Of a stretch of 11,841 nt of DNA, positions 5,802 to 11,841 are shown one piece after another. Numbering within the stretch: the first letter of the stretch is position 1; each line of letters starts with the position of its first letter. The notes under the pieces are model-generated. The model was not told the DNA's origin and did no database searches. It was given only the letters and a program-made list of their open reading frames with translations. A program made the translations under genes and the position numbers. The stretch lies in assembly GCA_016198645.1 (NCBI GenBank), contig JACQIE010000009.1, forward strand, positions 1-11,841. The letters run 5' to 3'. The stretch comes from Candidatus Aenigmatarchaeota archaeon. Lineage in GTDB: Archaea > Aenigmatarchaeota > Aenigmatarchaeia > GW2011-AR5.

Positions 5802-6812
5802 ATGAGGGCGTATTACAAGGAAGGGTTCATGATTCTGAAAACGGGCATGCCCGGGCCGGTTTTTATAGCCCCGCACTCGACTATGACGGTTTCTCCCGTC
5901 CTTCGCGGGGATGTGGGAACGGAAACGCTGACAAAGGTCCTCACTGCGAAGACGGGCAGCCTTGCAGTCATATCGCTTGTGCCGCGGGCAGGCAGATACG
6001 GAATAGACCTGTTCAGGGAGCCGGCGACGATGAAGGAAGCGCTGGAAATGTTCAAAACAGCGAACAGCTACGACAAAAGAGGCGCGTTTGAGAAGAAATA
6101 TGCGTTCTACGCCCAGGACCAGGATGAATACCTTGAGAAGATAGGCGTCCACAACCAGTTCTGGATGGCAGCCGAGACGCTGTGCCCACCGAACCCCCTG
6201 TACGCCATAATGCATTCGCAGGCGCTTAGAATAAAGAATTTCCCGTCCGTTCTCGACGTGTGCACAAATTCCGGCCGATGGTACAGCGAAAGCGCCGTGC
6301 GCGAAGCCGTGGCGAAGATAAACGACAAATATGCGGCGCGGCTGAAAAAAATCAAGCCCGTGCTGAAGCGGTACGCGCTTTACTGGGCGGATACGCACCT
6401 GCGGAGAAGCATAGGCTATCGCTTTAGGCGGTTTGACTTACGAACCATGCAGGGCAGCATCAAAACGGAGGTCATGAAAGACATAATGAACGCGTCGGCG
6501 ATACTGAAAGAAGATGCCAAATCACTGGAAAAGGACTTCACATGGGAAAAATACATGGCACTACTGGAGCGATGCATAGATGCCACCGACTTCGCTGTAA
6601 CGTACCAGAACAACTTCACCGGCAGGATGGGCGAAGGAAGAATTTCGCGGCTTATAGCAAAGAATGCGGGCAGCGCCGTCATGTTTGAGACATCGGCGTT
6701 CATGAACGAGATGTACACCAAAACGTCTTCGAGAATGGTTGAGGACATATTAAAGCGCGCCTCGTCAAAGAAGAAATGGGCGACGTTTGAGAACGCCGGT
6801 GAAAAGAAATGA
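5802..6812 (+). CDS. FGase-like hydrolase, paralogue B
   Basis: A 336-aa paralogue of the product of the divergent gene. PGPVFIAPHST (His25), DVGTE (37-41), GIDLFREP (67-74), MHSQALR...PSVLDVCTNSGRW (His138, Arg143, Asp152) and VMFETSAFMNE (Glu296) match it residue for residue around the supposed zinc site. One difference is that the N of the family's IDxNR is Phe here. The middle part is helical and basic. The C-terminus is longer and Lys-rich. The stop overlaps the start of the next gene (ATGA), so the two are translationally coupled. If the family reading is right, it is an amide hydrolase with a specificity different from paralogue A. An alternative is a related zinc peptidase-like fold. 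Confidence 0.65.
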   Translation: MRAYYKEGFMILKTGMPGPVFIAPHSTMTVSPVLRGDVGTETLTKVLTAKTGSLAVISLVPRAGRYGIDLFREPATMKEALEMFKTANSYDKRGAFEKKYAFYAQDQDEYLEKIGVHNQFWMAAETLCPPNPLYAIMHSQALRIKNFPSVLDVCTNSGRWYSESAVREAVAKINDKYAARLKKIKPVLKRYALYWADTHLRRSIGYRFRRFDLRTMQGSIKTEVMKDIMNASAILKEDAKSLEKDFTWEKYMALLERCIDATDFAVTYQNNFTGRMGEGRISRLIAKNAGSAVMFETSAFMNEMYTKTSSRMVEDILKRASSKKKWATFENAGEKK

Positions 6813-7084
6813 AAATAAAATTCGCTTCCGTTATTGCCGTATATGCGATGGTGCTGCTGGGCAACATATTTTACGTTTTCATTCCCGGCGCCTCACTTTT
6901 CGCACTGGATGAATTCCGGATATACGCCTTCGCTATTTTTGCGCCGCTTGTTCCCGTGGCAATAGCCGCGTCGGGCGCGCCCATCGCAAAGCACCACGAA
7001 ACGGCGATGCAGGCTATCGCAACTACGGCAATAATAATATCGGTTTTCGCCACGATAATTTACGGGCTGCCTGCGATTTTGTGA
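6809..7084 (+). CDS. Small membrane protein with three helices
   Basis: A 91-aa hydrophobic protein coupled to the FGase-like gene before it (ATGA overlap). Membrane segments are near residues 4-25 (starting FASVIAVYAMVLLG), 38-57 (IYAFAIFAPLVPVAIAAS) and 67-90 (ending in IIYGLPAIL). A short loop, APIAKHHE, between helices two and three holds two adjacent histidines. I do not recognise the family. The overlap suggests that it works with the hydrolase, for example as membrane anchor or transporter partner, but the sequence does not show this. Confidence 0.75.
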   Translation: MKIKFASVIAVYAMVLLGNIFYVFIPGASLFALDEFRIYAFAIFAPLVPVAIAASGAPIAKHHETAMQAIATTAIIISVFATIIYGLPAIL

Positions 7085-7087
7085 CCG

Positions 7088-7095
7088 TTAAATAA
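7088..7095 (+). promoter_or_regulatory. TATA-like box of the P-loop kinase gene
   Basis: TTAAATAA is centred about 25 nt before the ATG at 7116, predicting a leaderless mRNA. No ribosome site is visible before the ATG. This marks the kinase gene as a separate unit from the genes ending at 7084. Confidence 0.55.
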
Positions 7096-7115
7096 GTTGC
7101 GTTTTTAGTGCTCTC

Positions 7116-7655
7116 ATGAAACCCATGCTTGTAATCCTTACAGCATATCCCGGTGCCGGCAAGACAACAATATCCAGATATATGCAAACGCTTGGCTTTG
7201 CGCGCGTCGGAACGGACGATTACAGAAGGATGTTGTTTGACCAAGAGTATCCGGATATAATCGCCGGACAGGACGCGGAACGCAAAGAAGGGGCCGTATT
7301 TTCAATGCTGAACGGCGACAAGATTGAGCTGCTTGCGAACAACTGGGATGTTATAGTGGACTCCACTGCATCCACCCATGAACTCAGGCGTTACTTGCTT
7401 GATACCCGCACGCGCCGCGGGGAAATACCTGCCGACAAGTATGTCATGCATATCATGACGCGGGACGAAGAGCTAATAGCGCGAGGGCGGGGCGATGCAA
7501 TAGAAACATGGAACAAGTCATGGCAGGAACCGTCGTCACTTCTGTACGGATGTCCTGTTCTTCGGTATTACAACAACACTCCATGCGAGCGACAGGACGC
7601 ATTTGGAGACATAAGCGAAAGATTCAAAAGAAAACTCTGGGTTCCCTCGCACTGA
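7116..7655 (+). CDS. P-loop kinase (AAA_33 / zeta-toxin-like family)
   Basis: A 179-aa single-domain P-loop phosphotransferase. The Walker A motif is YPGAGKTT (11-18), preceded by Ala where the first Gly of the motif is usual. TDDYRRM just after it holds the Asp that in this group often binds the acceptor. DVIVDSTAST is the Walker-B-like strand with the DST/DATN signature of AAA_33 kinases, and RGRGDAIETW fits the lid with Arg residues. Relatives phosphorylate nucleotides, polynucleotide ends, antibiotics or sugar nucleotides. The substrate here is unknown. There is no antitoxin-like partner next to it, so a toxin role is unlikely. The C-terminal third (YGCPVLRYYNNTP) is typical of small nucleoside-kinase-like proteins. 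Confidence 0.85.
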   Translation: MKPMLVILTAYPGAGKTTISRYMQTLGFARVGTDDYRRMLFDQEYPDIIAGQDAERKEGAVFSMLNGDKIELLANNWDVIVDSTASTHELRRYLLDTRTRRGEIPADKYVMHIMTRDEELIARGRGDAIETWNKSWQEPSSLLYGCPVLRYYNNTPCERQDAFGDISERFKRKLWVPSH

Positions 7656-7666
7656 ACGGGTTAAAA
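7655..7666 (+). repeat. Left copy of 12-nt direct repeat AACGGGTTAAAA
   Basis: Identical to 8026-8037. It starts in the last base of the kinase stop codon. GGTTAAAAAT within and after it resembles a TATA box, so it might drive transcription of the non-coding region from about 7687. It could also be one edge of an inserted or duplicated segment. Confidence 0.6.
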
Positions 7667-7804
7667 ATCTGTGTCAGTAAGGAAACGGGAAACTCTGCAT
7701 GTGGCCGTATTTTGGCGAAACGGGGTTCGTCTTAGCTTTTACAACCCGCATAACGAAAGCCACCGAATACGAGAGACAAAGGCGGGTTACTGACGTACTG
7801 ACTG

Positions 7805-8014
7805 AACGGTAAACAAGTACAACAAAGGCTTTTCTTGGCAGGGTATACGAGGAATTCAAAGATTCCTCGTAATAAAGCCGAAAGCGAACCCACTCCCACA
7901 AAAATTCGAACAATGTATGAGAGTACTTTCCTTCGCTTTCCTAACACCCGCCACGAGCAACCCGACGCACAGCGGTGCGTCATACACCGTGTGGCGGGTA
8001 GTTTACTTACCGTT
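7805..8014 (-). ncRNA. Candidate structured RNA (nested multibranch fold)
   Basis: Six perfect stems nest without crossing. Outer AACGGTAA/TTACCGTT (7805-7812, 8007-8014) encloses GGCTTT/AAAGCC (7827-7832, 7874-7879) with hairpin TACGAGGAAT/ATTCCTCGTA (7846-7855, 7862-7871). It also encloses GAAAGCGAA/TTCGCTTTC (7880-7888, 7932-7940) and ACCCGCCAC/GTGGCGGGT (7946-7954, 7991-7999) with GACGCAC/GTGCGTC (7964-7970, 7975-7981). Strand is inferred: the palindromic TTTAAA at 8042-8047 would start a minus-strand RNA near 8019, just before the outer stem. No match to RNase P, SRP or rRNA signatures was seen. An alternative is a set of unrelated DNA hairpins. Confidence 0.4.
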
Positions 8015-8025
8015 TGGTATGGTAA

Positions 8026-8050
8026 AACGGGTTAAAATTCGTTTAAATCA
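8026..8050. promoter_or_regulatory. Promoter of the HIT gene, possibly bidirectional
   Basis: GTTTAAAT (8041-8048) is centred about 26 nt before the ATG at 8071, so the HIT mRNA should be leaderless. Its core TTTAAA is self-complementary and could also start transcription leftwards near 8019. The right copy of the 12-nt repeat AACGGGTTAAAA (8026-8037) lies next to it, where archaeal regulators or an upstream box could act. Confidence 0.5.
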
Positions 8051-8070
8051 GTTTCCGCTAAGACGTAGAG

Positions 8071-8517
8071 ATGGAATGCCTGTTCTGCAAGATAGCGCAG
8101 GGCGCGATGCCGTCGAAGAAGGTTTACGAGGACAAGGACACGATAGCGTTCCTCGATATAAATCCGGCGAACCCGGGGCATACGCTCATCGTGCCGAAGA
8201 AGCACGCGGAAAATATAATGGACGCGGACGATGCAAGCCTGGAAAAGGCGATAGTGGTCGCGAAGAAAATCGCCCGCATGGTTGCGGAAAAGACCGGAGC
8301 CGAAGGCGTGAACGTGCTGCAGAACAACGGCAAGCGCGCCGGACAGATAGTGAATCATGTGCATTTTCACGTGATACCGCGCTTCGAGAACGACTCAATG
8401 GTCATAAGCTATCCAAGGATGCACGCGAACGAAGCGGAGCTGGATGAAGTCGTGCTAAGGCTGACGAAAAGCAAGAATCCAATAGACGACGCGATAATGC
8501 GCGAGATGGGAGCATAG
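8071..8517 (+). CDS. HIT-family nucleotide hydrolase
   Basis: A 148-aa histidine-triad protein. CLFCKI (Cys3, Cys6) with His45 and His96 fits the zinc site of Hint-type members. INPANPGHTLIVPKKH is the conserved substrate-binding strand pair. NHVHFHVIPR (95-104) is the histidine triad, with His98 as the expected nucleophile that forms a nucleotidyl-His intermediate. Members hydrolyse AMP-lysine, phosphoramidates or dinucleoside polyphosphates such as Ap4A. The length is normal. It is a single-gene unit with a leaderless-type promoter, and T-rich DNA after the stop probably ends the transcript. Confidence 0.95.
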   Translation: MECLFCKIAQGAMPSKKVYEDKDTIAFLDINPANPGHTLIVPKKHAENIMDADDASLEKAIVVAKKIARMVAEKTGAEGVNVLQNNGKRAGQIVNHVHFHVIPRFENDSMVISYPRMHANEAELDEVVLRLTKSKNPIDDAIMREMGA

Positions 8518-8608
8518 GTTTTCTTGGGCATGTTTATCTCGGTTAGATTTTTGACGGCGCGGGTTTGTTTCAGTTTTTATTACGAGGTTCGTCCCTTACT
8601 AAACGCAG
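8518..8608 (+). terminator. T-rich terminator region after the HIT gene
   Basis: Downstream of the HIT stop the plus strand has T-runs at about 8519-8523, 8548-8552 and 8564-8579, the usual archaeal termination signal. TTTATTACGAGG (8576-8587) is the exact reverse complement of 7865-7876, so short inverted copies stand on both sides of the HIT gene. The minus-strand operon ends at 8609 facing this spacer. Confidence 0.5.
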
Positions 8609-8941
8609 TCACCCGAACATGACAATGCCCGCGGCAACAGAGAAGTTGAGCATCGCCCACAGAGTGTTCGATATTATTATCGGGCGCTCTTTATGGATGA
8701 CGCCATAGAGCAAAAAAGGCACGTTCACCATGAAATAAAGCGCCCATGTCATCAGCGAAAGGCCCACGACGTTATGGTTTGCCCAGACGTTATAAGCCTG
8801 CGGCAGCGTTGCCAGCGGCCCGAGAACAGCAAGTATTGTCACGGCGTTGTCAAGCAGCCGCATGCGCGGGTTAGGATGCGGATATTGGTCGTGACGTTTC
8901 GACTTGCGCTTGCTCTGATGAGACAAAACGCCGTAGACCAT
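8609..8941 (-). CDS. PQ-loop / SemiSWEET-like membrane protein
   Basis: A 110-aa protein with three membrane helices after a basic, His/Lys-rich start. GPLATLPQAYNVW (41-53) holds the Pro-Gln pair typical of PQ-loop, MtN3 and SemiSWEET repeats. LSLMTWALYFMVNVPFLLYG is the second helix region and LWAMLNFSVAAGIVMFG the third. SemiSWEETs dimerise to form sugar uniporters. An in-frame Met at residue 27 would give an 84-aa protein of typical SemiSWEET length. I kept the ATG at 8941 because a GTGATG-like ribosome site overlaps the stop of the preceding gene 4 nt away. It is the last gene of a minus-strand operon with the Lon-like protease. Confidence 0.8.
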   Translation of the reverse strand: MVYGVLSHQSKRKSKRHDQYPHPNPRMRLLDNAVTILAVLGPLATLPQAYNVWANHNVVGLSLMTWALYFMVNVPFLLYGVIHKERPIIISNTLWAMLNFSVAAGIVMFG

Positions 8942-8945
8942 AGCA

Positions 8946-9671
8946 TCACTTCATGAAATATTTGATTGCGTCGCCTATGTTTGAAACTTCTATGACGCTC
9001 AAACCGTCAATCGAGGCGCTTTTTTTCTGGACGTAATCTACAATACAATAATGCCTTCCGCGCCTTAAATAGCATTGCTCGGTTCGCTCTATTTCATCGC
9101 TGCCAAGCTGCCCTGTAGGAACGAGGAACGTCGTCGCGCCCGCATCCCTGGCAGCACCGGCTTTTTCCGCTACGCCACCCACTGCAGTTATCACGCCGTC
9201 TTCGCGGATGCCGCCGGTTATCACTACGCTATTGTCAAGCGTCCTGTTCTCTATCGCCGCGACTGCGCTTATTGCCATCGCCGCGCCGGCGGAGGGCCCC
9301 TCGATTGCCTGAGCGTCGGCTTTTATCACGTAGATTATATCATAGTCGTTTACGTTTTTGTTTGTGTATTTTCCGGCCGCGAGCACGGCAGCGCGGGCGG
9401 AAAGCTGCGTGTCATATTGCGACAGAACGCTATTCACGCTTACCAATATCTGCCCGGAACCGGGAATGGAAGCGGGGCGGGCGACGGTTATCAACTCGCC
9501 GATTACGCCGTTGCCCTGACCGTTCACGGCGGCAATCTTCATGGTAACTTCGTTGCCTTCCAGCGCGGGGCGGGAAAAGAAATAATAACCGCCCAGCAGC
9601 CCGGCAGCGAAAATACAGACTATAACAAGAGCTAAGCTCTTCTGCCCCAGCCTGTAGAATTTCTTCAACAT
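8946..9671 (-). CDS. Membrane-anchored Lon-like serine protease without ATPase domain
   Basis: A 241-aa protein. An N-terminal membrane anchor (residues about 12-32) is followed by an S16 (Lon) protease domain placed outside the cell membrane or in an archaeal pseudo-periplasm. The catalytic Ser127 lies in EGPSAGAAMA and Lys170 in GGVAEKAGAA. The spacing of 43 residues equals that of Ser679 and Lys722 in E. coli Lon. TGGIREDGVITAVGG is the conserved strand-turn before the Lys. No AAA domain is present, so it is not an ATP-driven Lon or LonB. A C-terminal Cys pair (CYLRRGRHYC) may form a disulphide. Its ATG lies inside the end of the upstream gene (7-nt overlap) behind GGTGA, so it is translationally coupled. 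Confidence 0.92.
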   Translation of the reverse strand: MLKKFYRLGQKSLALVIVCIFAAGLLGGYYFFSRPALEGNEVTMKIAAVNGQGNGVIGELITVARPASIPGSGQILVSVNSVLSQYDTQLSARAAVLAAGKYTNKNVNDYDIIYVIKADAQAIEGPSAGAAMAISAVAAIENRTLDNSVVITGGIREDGVITAVGGVAEKAGAARDAGATTFLVPTGQLGSDEIERTEQCYLRRGRHYCIVDYVQKKSASIDGLSVIEVSNIGDAIKYFMK

Positions 9672-10129
9672 ATTTTTTCACCGCCTGCTTCCAGAAGCTT
9701 CTCTTCGAAGAGAACCGGCACTCCCATCCGTATCGCCATGCCTACGGCATCCGTCGGGCGGGAATCCATCTCCAGCGTCTTTCCGCCGGTCGTCACAACC
9801 ATTCTGGCGGTGTATATTCCATCGGAAATTCCGTCTATGCGGGCAGACGCCAGCCTTATTCCATAGGCGTCAAATATGTCCTTCATTATATCCTGTGTCA
9901 TCGGCCTCACGTAGAATTTTTTTGCCATCGCCGACGCTATCGATATCGCCTGATGGTCGCTCACCGTCATATTCACGGCGCGGCATTCGCCCGTCAGAAT
10001 CAGCACATCGCCGTCTATCGCCGGAGTCACCTCAACGTAGTTTGCAGCCGGCGTGTCCAGCTGGCTCTGCATGAGCACGAACGCCAGAAATCCAATTATT
10101 CCTATTATTGCAACCGTCAGTTTTGCCAT
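9665..10129 (-). CDS. DUF151 / bifunctional nuclease-like protein with membrane anchor
   Basis: A 154-aa protein with an N-terminal helix (residues about 4-20, TVAIIGIIGFLAFVLM) and a linker, followed by a DUF151-type domain. MTQDIMKDIFDAYGI matches the family's helix. DGIYTARMVV, GGKTLEMDSRPTDAVGMAIR (RPTDA at 124-128) and GVPVLFEEKLLEAGG match the signature in which RPSDAIALA is usual, here RPTDAVGMA. Some family members have been reported as dual DNase/RNase, but the role in archaea is unclear. I preferred ATG 10129; a GTG three codons earlier is possible. GGGTGG precedes the ATG by 6 nt. It heads an operon with the Lon-like protease, and both carry the same anchor-plus-domain layout, so they may act together at the membrane. 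Confidence 0.85.
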   Translation of the reverse strand: MAKLTVAIIGIIGFLAFVLMQSQLDTPAANYVEVTPAIDGDVLILTGECRAVNMTVSDHQAISIASAMAKKFYVRPMTQDIMKDIFDAYGIRLASARIDGISDGIYTARMVVTTGGKTLEMDSRPTDAVGMAIRMGVPVLFEEKLLEAGGEKIC

Positions 10130-10175
10130 CGAGTCCACCCAAATCTATATATACCGTAACTATACATTCATTGTA
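10130..10175. promoter_or_regulatory. 46-bp divergent promoter region with palindromic TATATATA
   Basis: TATATATA (10146-10153) is centred about 26 nt before the ATG at 10176, fitting a leaderless mRNA of the secreted Cys-rich protein. On the minus strand the same palindrome is only about 21 nt from the ATG at 10129. A second stretch, GTATAGTTA (complement of 10157-10165), could serve that gene. Either way two opposite promoters overlap here and may interfere with each other. Confidence 0.5.
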
Positions 10176-11841
10176 ATGGAGCCACGGAATATATTATTAT
10201 TTCTCGTTCCACTATTAATTATTTCCGCTGTTCCATTTTCTCTTGCCGATGAAGGCGCATCGCCTCCGCCGGAGACTACACAGCCGCCGGCGAGTGACAC
10301 TCCTCCTGCCAGCGCGCCGGACACAACGCCGCAGGATAGCGGCAGTCCGCCGGCAGGCGACACTCCTGACGCAACCGATACTACACAGCCGCCGACTGAC
10401 GTTGTGAATCCCGATTCTTCCCAGGGAAGTGACTCGTTGCGTGAAGGCGAAAATCCGCCGGAAAACGTGCCACGGCCGGACGATAACCCGCTTCCTGAAA
10501 ACGTCAATCCGCCTCGCCCATCGGAAGGAGGGCAGGAACCGCCTGAATTTGGCGACGACGGAAGGCGTGAAGAGCGTCCGCCGGAACGCCCGCCGATGCA
10601 AATCCCGCCCGGTTGCCGTGAAGAAAGGGAGCCGAACGGCTTCGTAAGAGTCGTGTGCGACACGCAAACGCAGTGCCCTCCGCCGCAGAAAGAACAGGTT
10701 GACAAATGCATGGAGAGCGGCGGACATTCTTCATATTCAAGGTCACCCAACGGATGCGAGGTTTTCAGTTGCCAATTCACGCAGACTGCTGAACTGCAGG
10801 GCGGCGTGTTCAAGCAATACTCTCAATGCCCGTCGCAGTCTGACACGGACGCAGCAATAAACAAATGCCAAAGCAACGGGCTAAGGGGCGTCATGTTCCA
10901 GAGAAACGGCTGCTCAATTGTGGAATGCATAGGTGAACGGCAAAACAGGTGCCCGCAGATAAATCAGGAAATGAAAGCGCGCGCAGAATCCCAGTGCCAG
11001 GGCTCTCCTATAATACGGGACTATGACGGCAACGGCTGTGAAGTTTTGCGATGCGCGCCGCAAAACCAGTGCAGGACTAATATTGACCAGGGAGCCTACG
11101 CGGCATGCGAGAGCCGCGGCGGCGAGATGATAACGAATCAGGACAATAACGGATGCATAACTTTCGCGCAGTGCGTCACGCAGGGCGACGATACCGATAT
11201 TTATGTGGAAAGGCCGACGAAGGAACTGGATTCCGGCGAACTTCTCTCGCTTGCGTTTAAGCTGGAAAATCTGGCCGTTCAGCTTGACACGCTTTCCAAG
11301 CAATCAGACGATATAGCGACATATTATGCCTCCTCCGGCGAGCCGGCGGAAAAAAGATTCCGCCGCGTTTCAGATATGTTCTTAGCCGCCAAGTCCAGCG
11401 TTCAGGATATAAAAGACAAGGTACGCAGCAGGCTGGATACGCTGTCAGTAGACGACATGGTGGAAGTGAAGCAGGACTTGCGCTATATCAAAGACGTAGT
11501 GATAAAGGACATCGTATACGTGATGCTTAGCTCTGACTCGGAAATAGAGAGTGCTGTGGAAGAAGGCAAGACCAAGGACTGCGGGACGAACGGGCAGTGC
11601 TTTGACCGCGCGTTCAGGATATGCGCGCCCGTGAAATTCCTGCCCGAAGGGAGGTCGGGTCCTGCAGTCGAGGTTACCGGACTTGAAGGCAATGCGTGTG
11701 TTCTGAAGGCGACGATGTTCGACCAGGACATGACGTGCAAGATAGAAAAGTATGCCCTTGGGGTAAGGGATCCCGAGACGGATATTCTTACGTTTTGCGT
11801 GGGCCCGCTGCTTGAAAGCTTGAAGACGCAGGGCTTGGACG
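10176..11841 (+). CDS. Secreted Cys-rich repeat protein with Pro-rich stalk (partial, runs off the window)
   Basis: An open frame of 555 codons with no stop before the window ends. Residues 1-24 are a signal peptide (basic start, NILLFLVPLLIISAVPF core, cut near SLA-DE). About 25-146 is a low-complexity stalk rich in Pro, Asp, Glu, Thr and Ser. Residues 167-333 hold four repeats of about 35 residues, each with four Cys and an NGC motif (C167/178/194/199, C218/231/246/251, C259/274/288/293, C299/311/327/333). C147 and C161 look like a half repeat. About 350-460 is helical with heptad-like Leu spacing. About 468-545 is a second Cys-bearing domain starting DCGTNGQCFDRAF. It is probably an exported, disulphide-stabilised cell-surface protein. 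It has typical in-frame codon use, and the start agrees with the TATA position. I know no family. Confidence 0.88.
   Translation, partial: MEPRNILLFLVPLLIISAVPFSLADEGASPPPETTQPPASDTPPASAPDTTPQDSGSPPAGDTPDATDTTQPPTDVVNPDSSQGSDSLREGENPPENVPRPDDNPLPENVNPPRPSEGGQEPPEFGDDGRREERPPERPPMQIPPGCREEREPNGFVRVVCDTQTQCPPPQKEQVDKCMESGGHSSYSRSPNGCEVFSCQFTQTAELQGGVFKQYSQCPSQSDTDAAINKCQSNGLRGVMFQRNGCSIVECIGERQNRCPQINQEMKARAESQCQGSPIIRDYDGNGCEVLRCAPQNQCRTNIDQGAYAACESRGGEMITNQDNNGCITFAQCVTQGDDTDIYVERPTKELDSGELLSLAFKLENLAVQLDTLSKQSDDIATYYASSGEPAEKRFRRVSDMFLAAKSSVQDIKDKVRSRLDTLSVDDMVEVKQDLRYIKDVVIKDIVYVMLSSDSEIESAVEEGKTKDCGTNGQCFDRAFRICAPVKFLPEGRSGPAVEVTGLEGNACVLKATMFDQDMTCKIEKYALGVRDPETDILTFCVGPLLESLKTQGLD

Larger units (their letters stand above)
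7656..8070. other. 415-bp non-coding region with many complementary segments
   Basis: No frame here looks coding; short frames on both strands have no ribosome site and low-complexity products. The region is bordered by a 12-nt direct repeat AACGGGTTAAAA (7655-7666 and 8026-8037), each copy containing a TATA-like core. The left part (7673-7794) has GTCAGTAA/TTACTGAC (7673-7680 with 7787-7794) and AACCCGC/GCGGGTT (7743-7749 with 7782-7788). The right part is the nested structure listed separately. The promoter of the HIT gene lies at the far right. Confidence 0.6.

Noticed and set aside
7116..7655. Toxin-antitoxin module based on the zeta-toxin-like kinase fold
   Set aside because: There is no small antitoxin gene directly before or after it, and it has its own leaderless-type promoter; the fold is shared by many metabolic kinases.
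7674..8035. Possible proteins of 66-83 aa on both strands in the kinase-HIT spacer
   Set aside because: They overlap each other on both strands, lack ribosome sites and show no protein-like composition; the region is explained better by base-paired structure.
7656..8070. RNase P or SRP RNA gene
   Set aside because: GAAGGAAAGTAC on the minus strand only loosely resembles the RNase P CR-I sequence, no CR-V partner is present, and no SRP helix-8 motif was found.
10160..10813. 217-aa frame on the minus strand rich in Ser, Gly and Pro
   Set aside because: It is the mirror of the Pro-rich and Cys-rich coding sequence on the plus strand, which has a signal peptide, a promoter and a frame running on to the window end.

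Overview
The window looks archaeal. Direct signs are: (i) TATA-like boxes centred about 24-27 nt before several start codons (105, 2043, 5763, 7116, 8071, 10176), as expected for leaderless archaeal mRNAs; (ii) GGTGA-type ribosome sites in front of genes that sit inside operons or carry short leaders; (iii) an intron-containing tRNA-Trp(CCA) split at 37/38; (iv) archaeal-style proteins, such as an ATPase-less membrane Lon protease and many small membrane proteins. Heavy use of AUA, very compact operons and a Cys-rich secreted protein would suit a DPANN-type archaeon (Micrarchaeota- or Diapherotrites-like), but that is a guess.

Layout. 1-1000: a stem-loop, then an NAD-dependent sugar-nucleotide epimerase/dehydratase. 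1111-1755 (minus): a four-helix small membrane protein and the tRNA-Trp gene. Its 82-nt intron carries a box C/D-like guide aimed at its own anticodon. 1756-2042: non-coding DNA with repeated hairpin units. 2043-4602: a tightly overlapping three-gene operon encoding a degenerate ATP-grasp protein, an intact RimK-type ATP-grasp ligase and an N-formylglutamate amidohydrolase (FGase)-like hydrolase. 4657-4803: an apparent 48-aa small gene. 4858-7084: two divergent FGase-like paralogues sharing a 38-bp promoter with a central palindrome, the second overlapping a three-helix membrane protein. 7116-7655: a P-loop kinase. 7656-8070: a non-coding region with nested stems, a candidate structured RNA. 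8071-8517: a HIT-family hydrolase. 8609-10129 (minus): an operon of DUF151/bifunctional nuclease-like protein, Lon-like protease and PQ-loop/SemiSWEET-like protein. 10176-end: a large secreted protein with a Pro-rich stalk and four Cys-rich repeats, cut by the window edge.

The best candidate for a new system is 2043-6812. A RimK-type amino-acid ligase, its inactive-looking paralogue and three FGase-like hydrolases lie together. This suggests a cycle that adds and removes amino acids (perhaps glutamate) on a cofactor, peptide or protein; the substrate cannot be read from the sequence. The next most interesting items are the tRNA-Trp intron guide and the structured intergenic region at 7805-8014.
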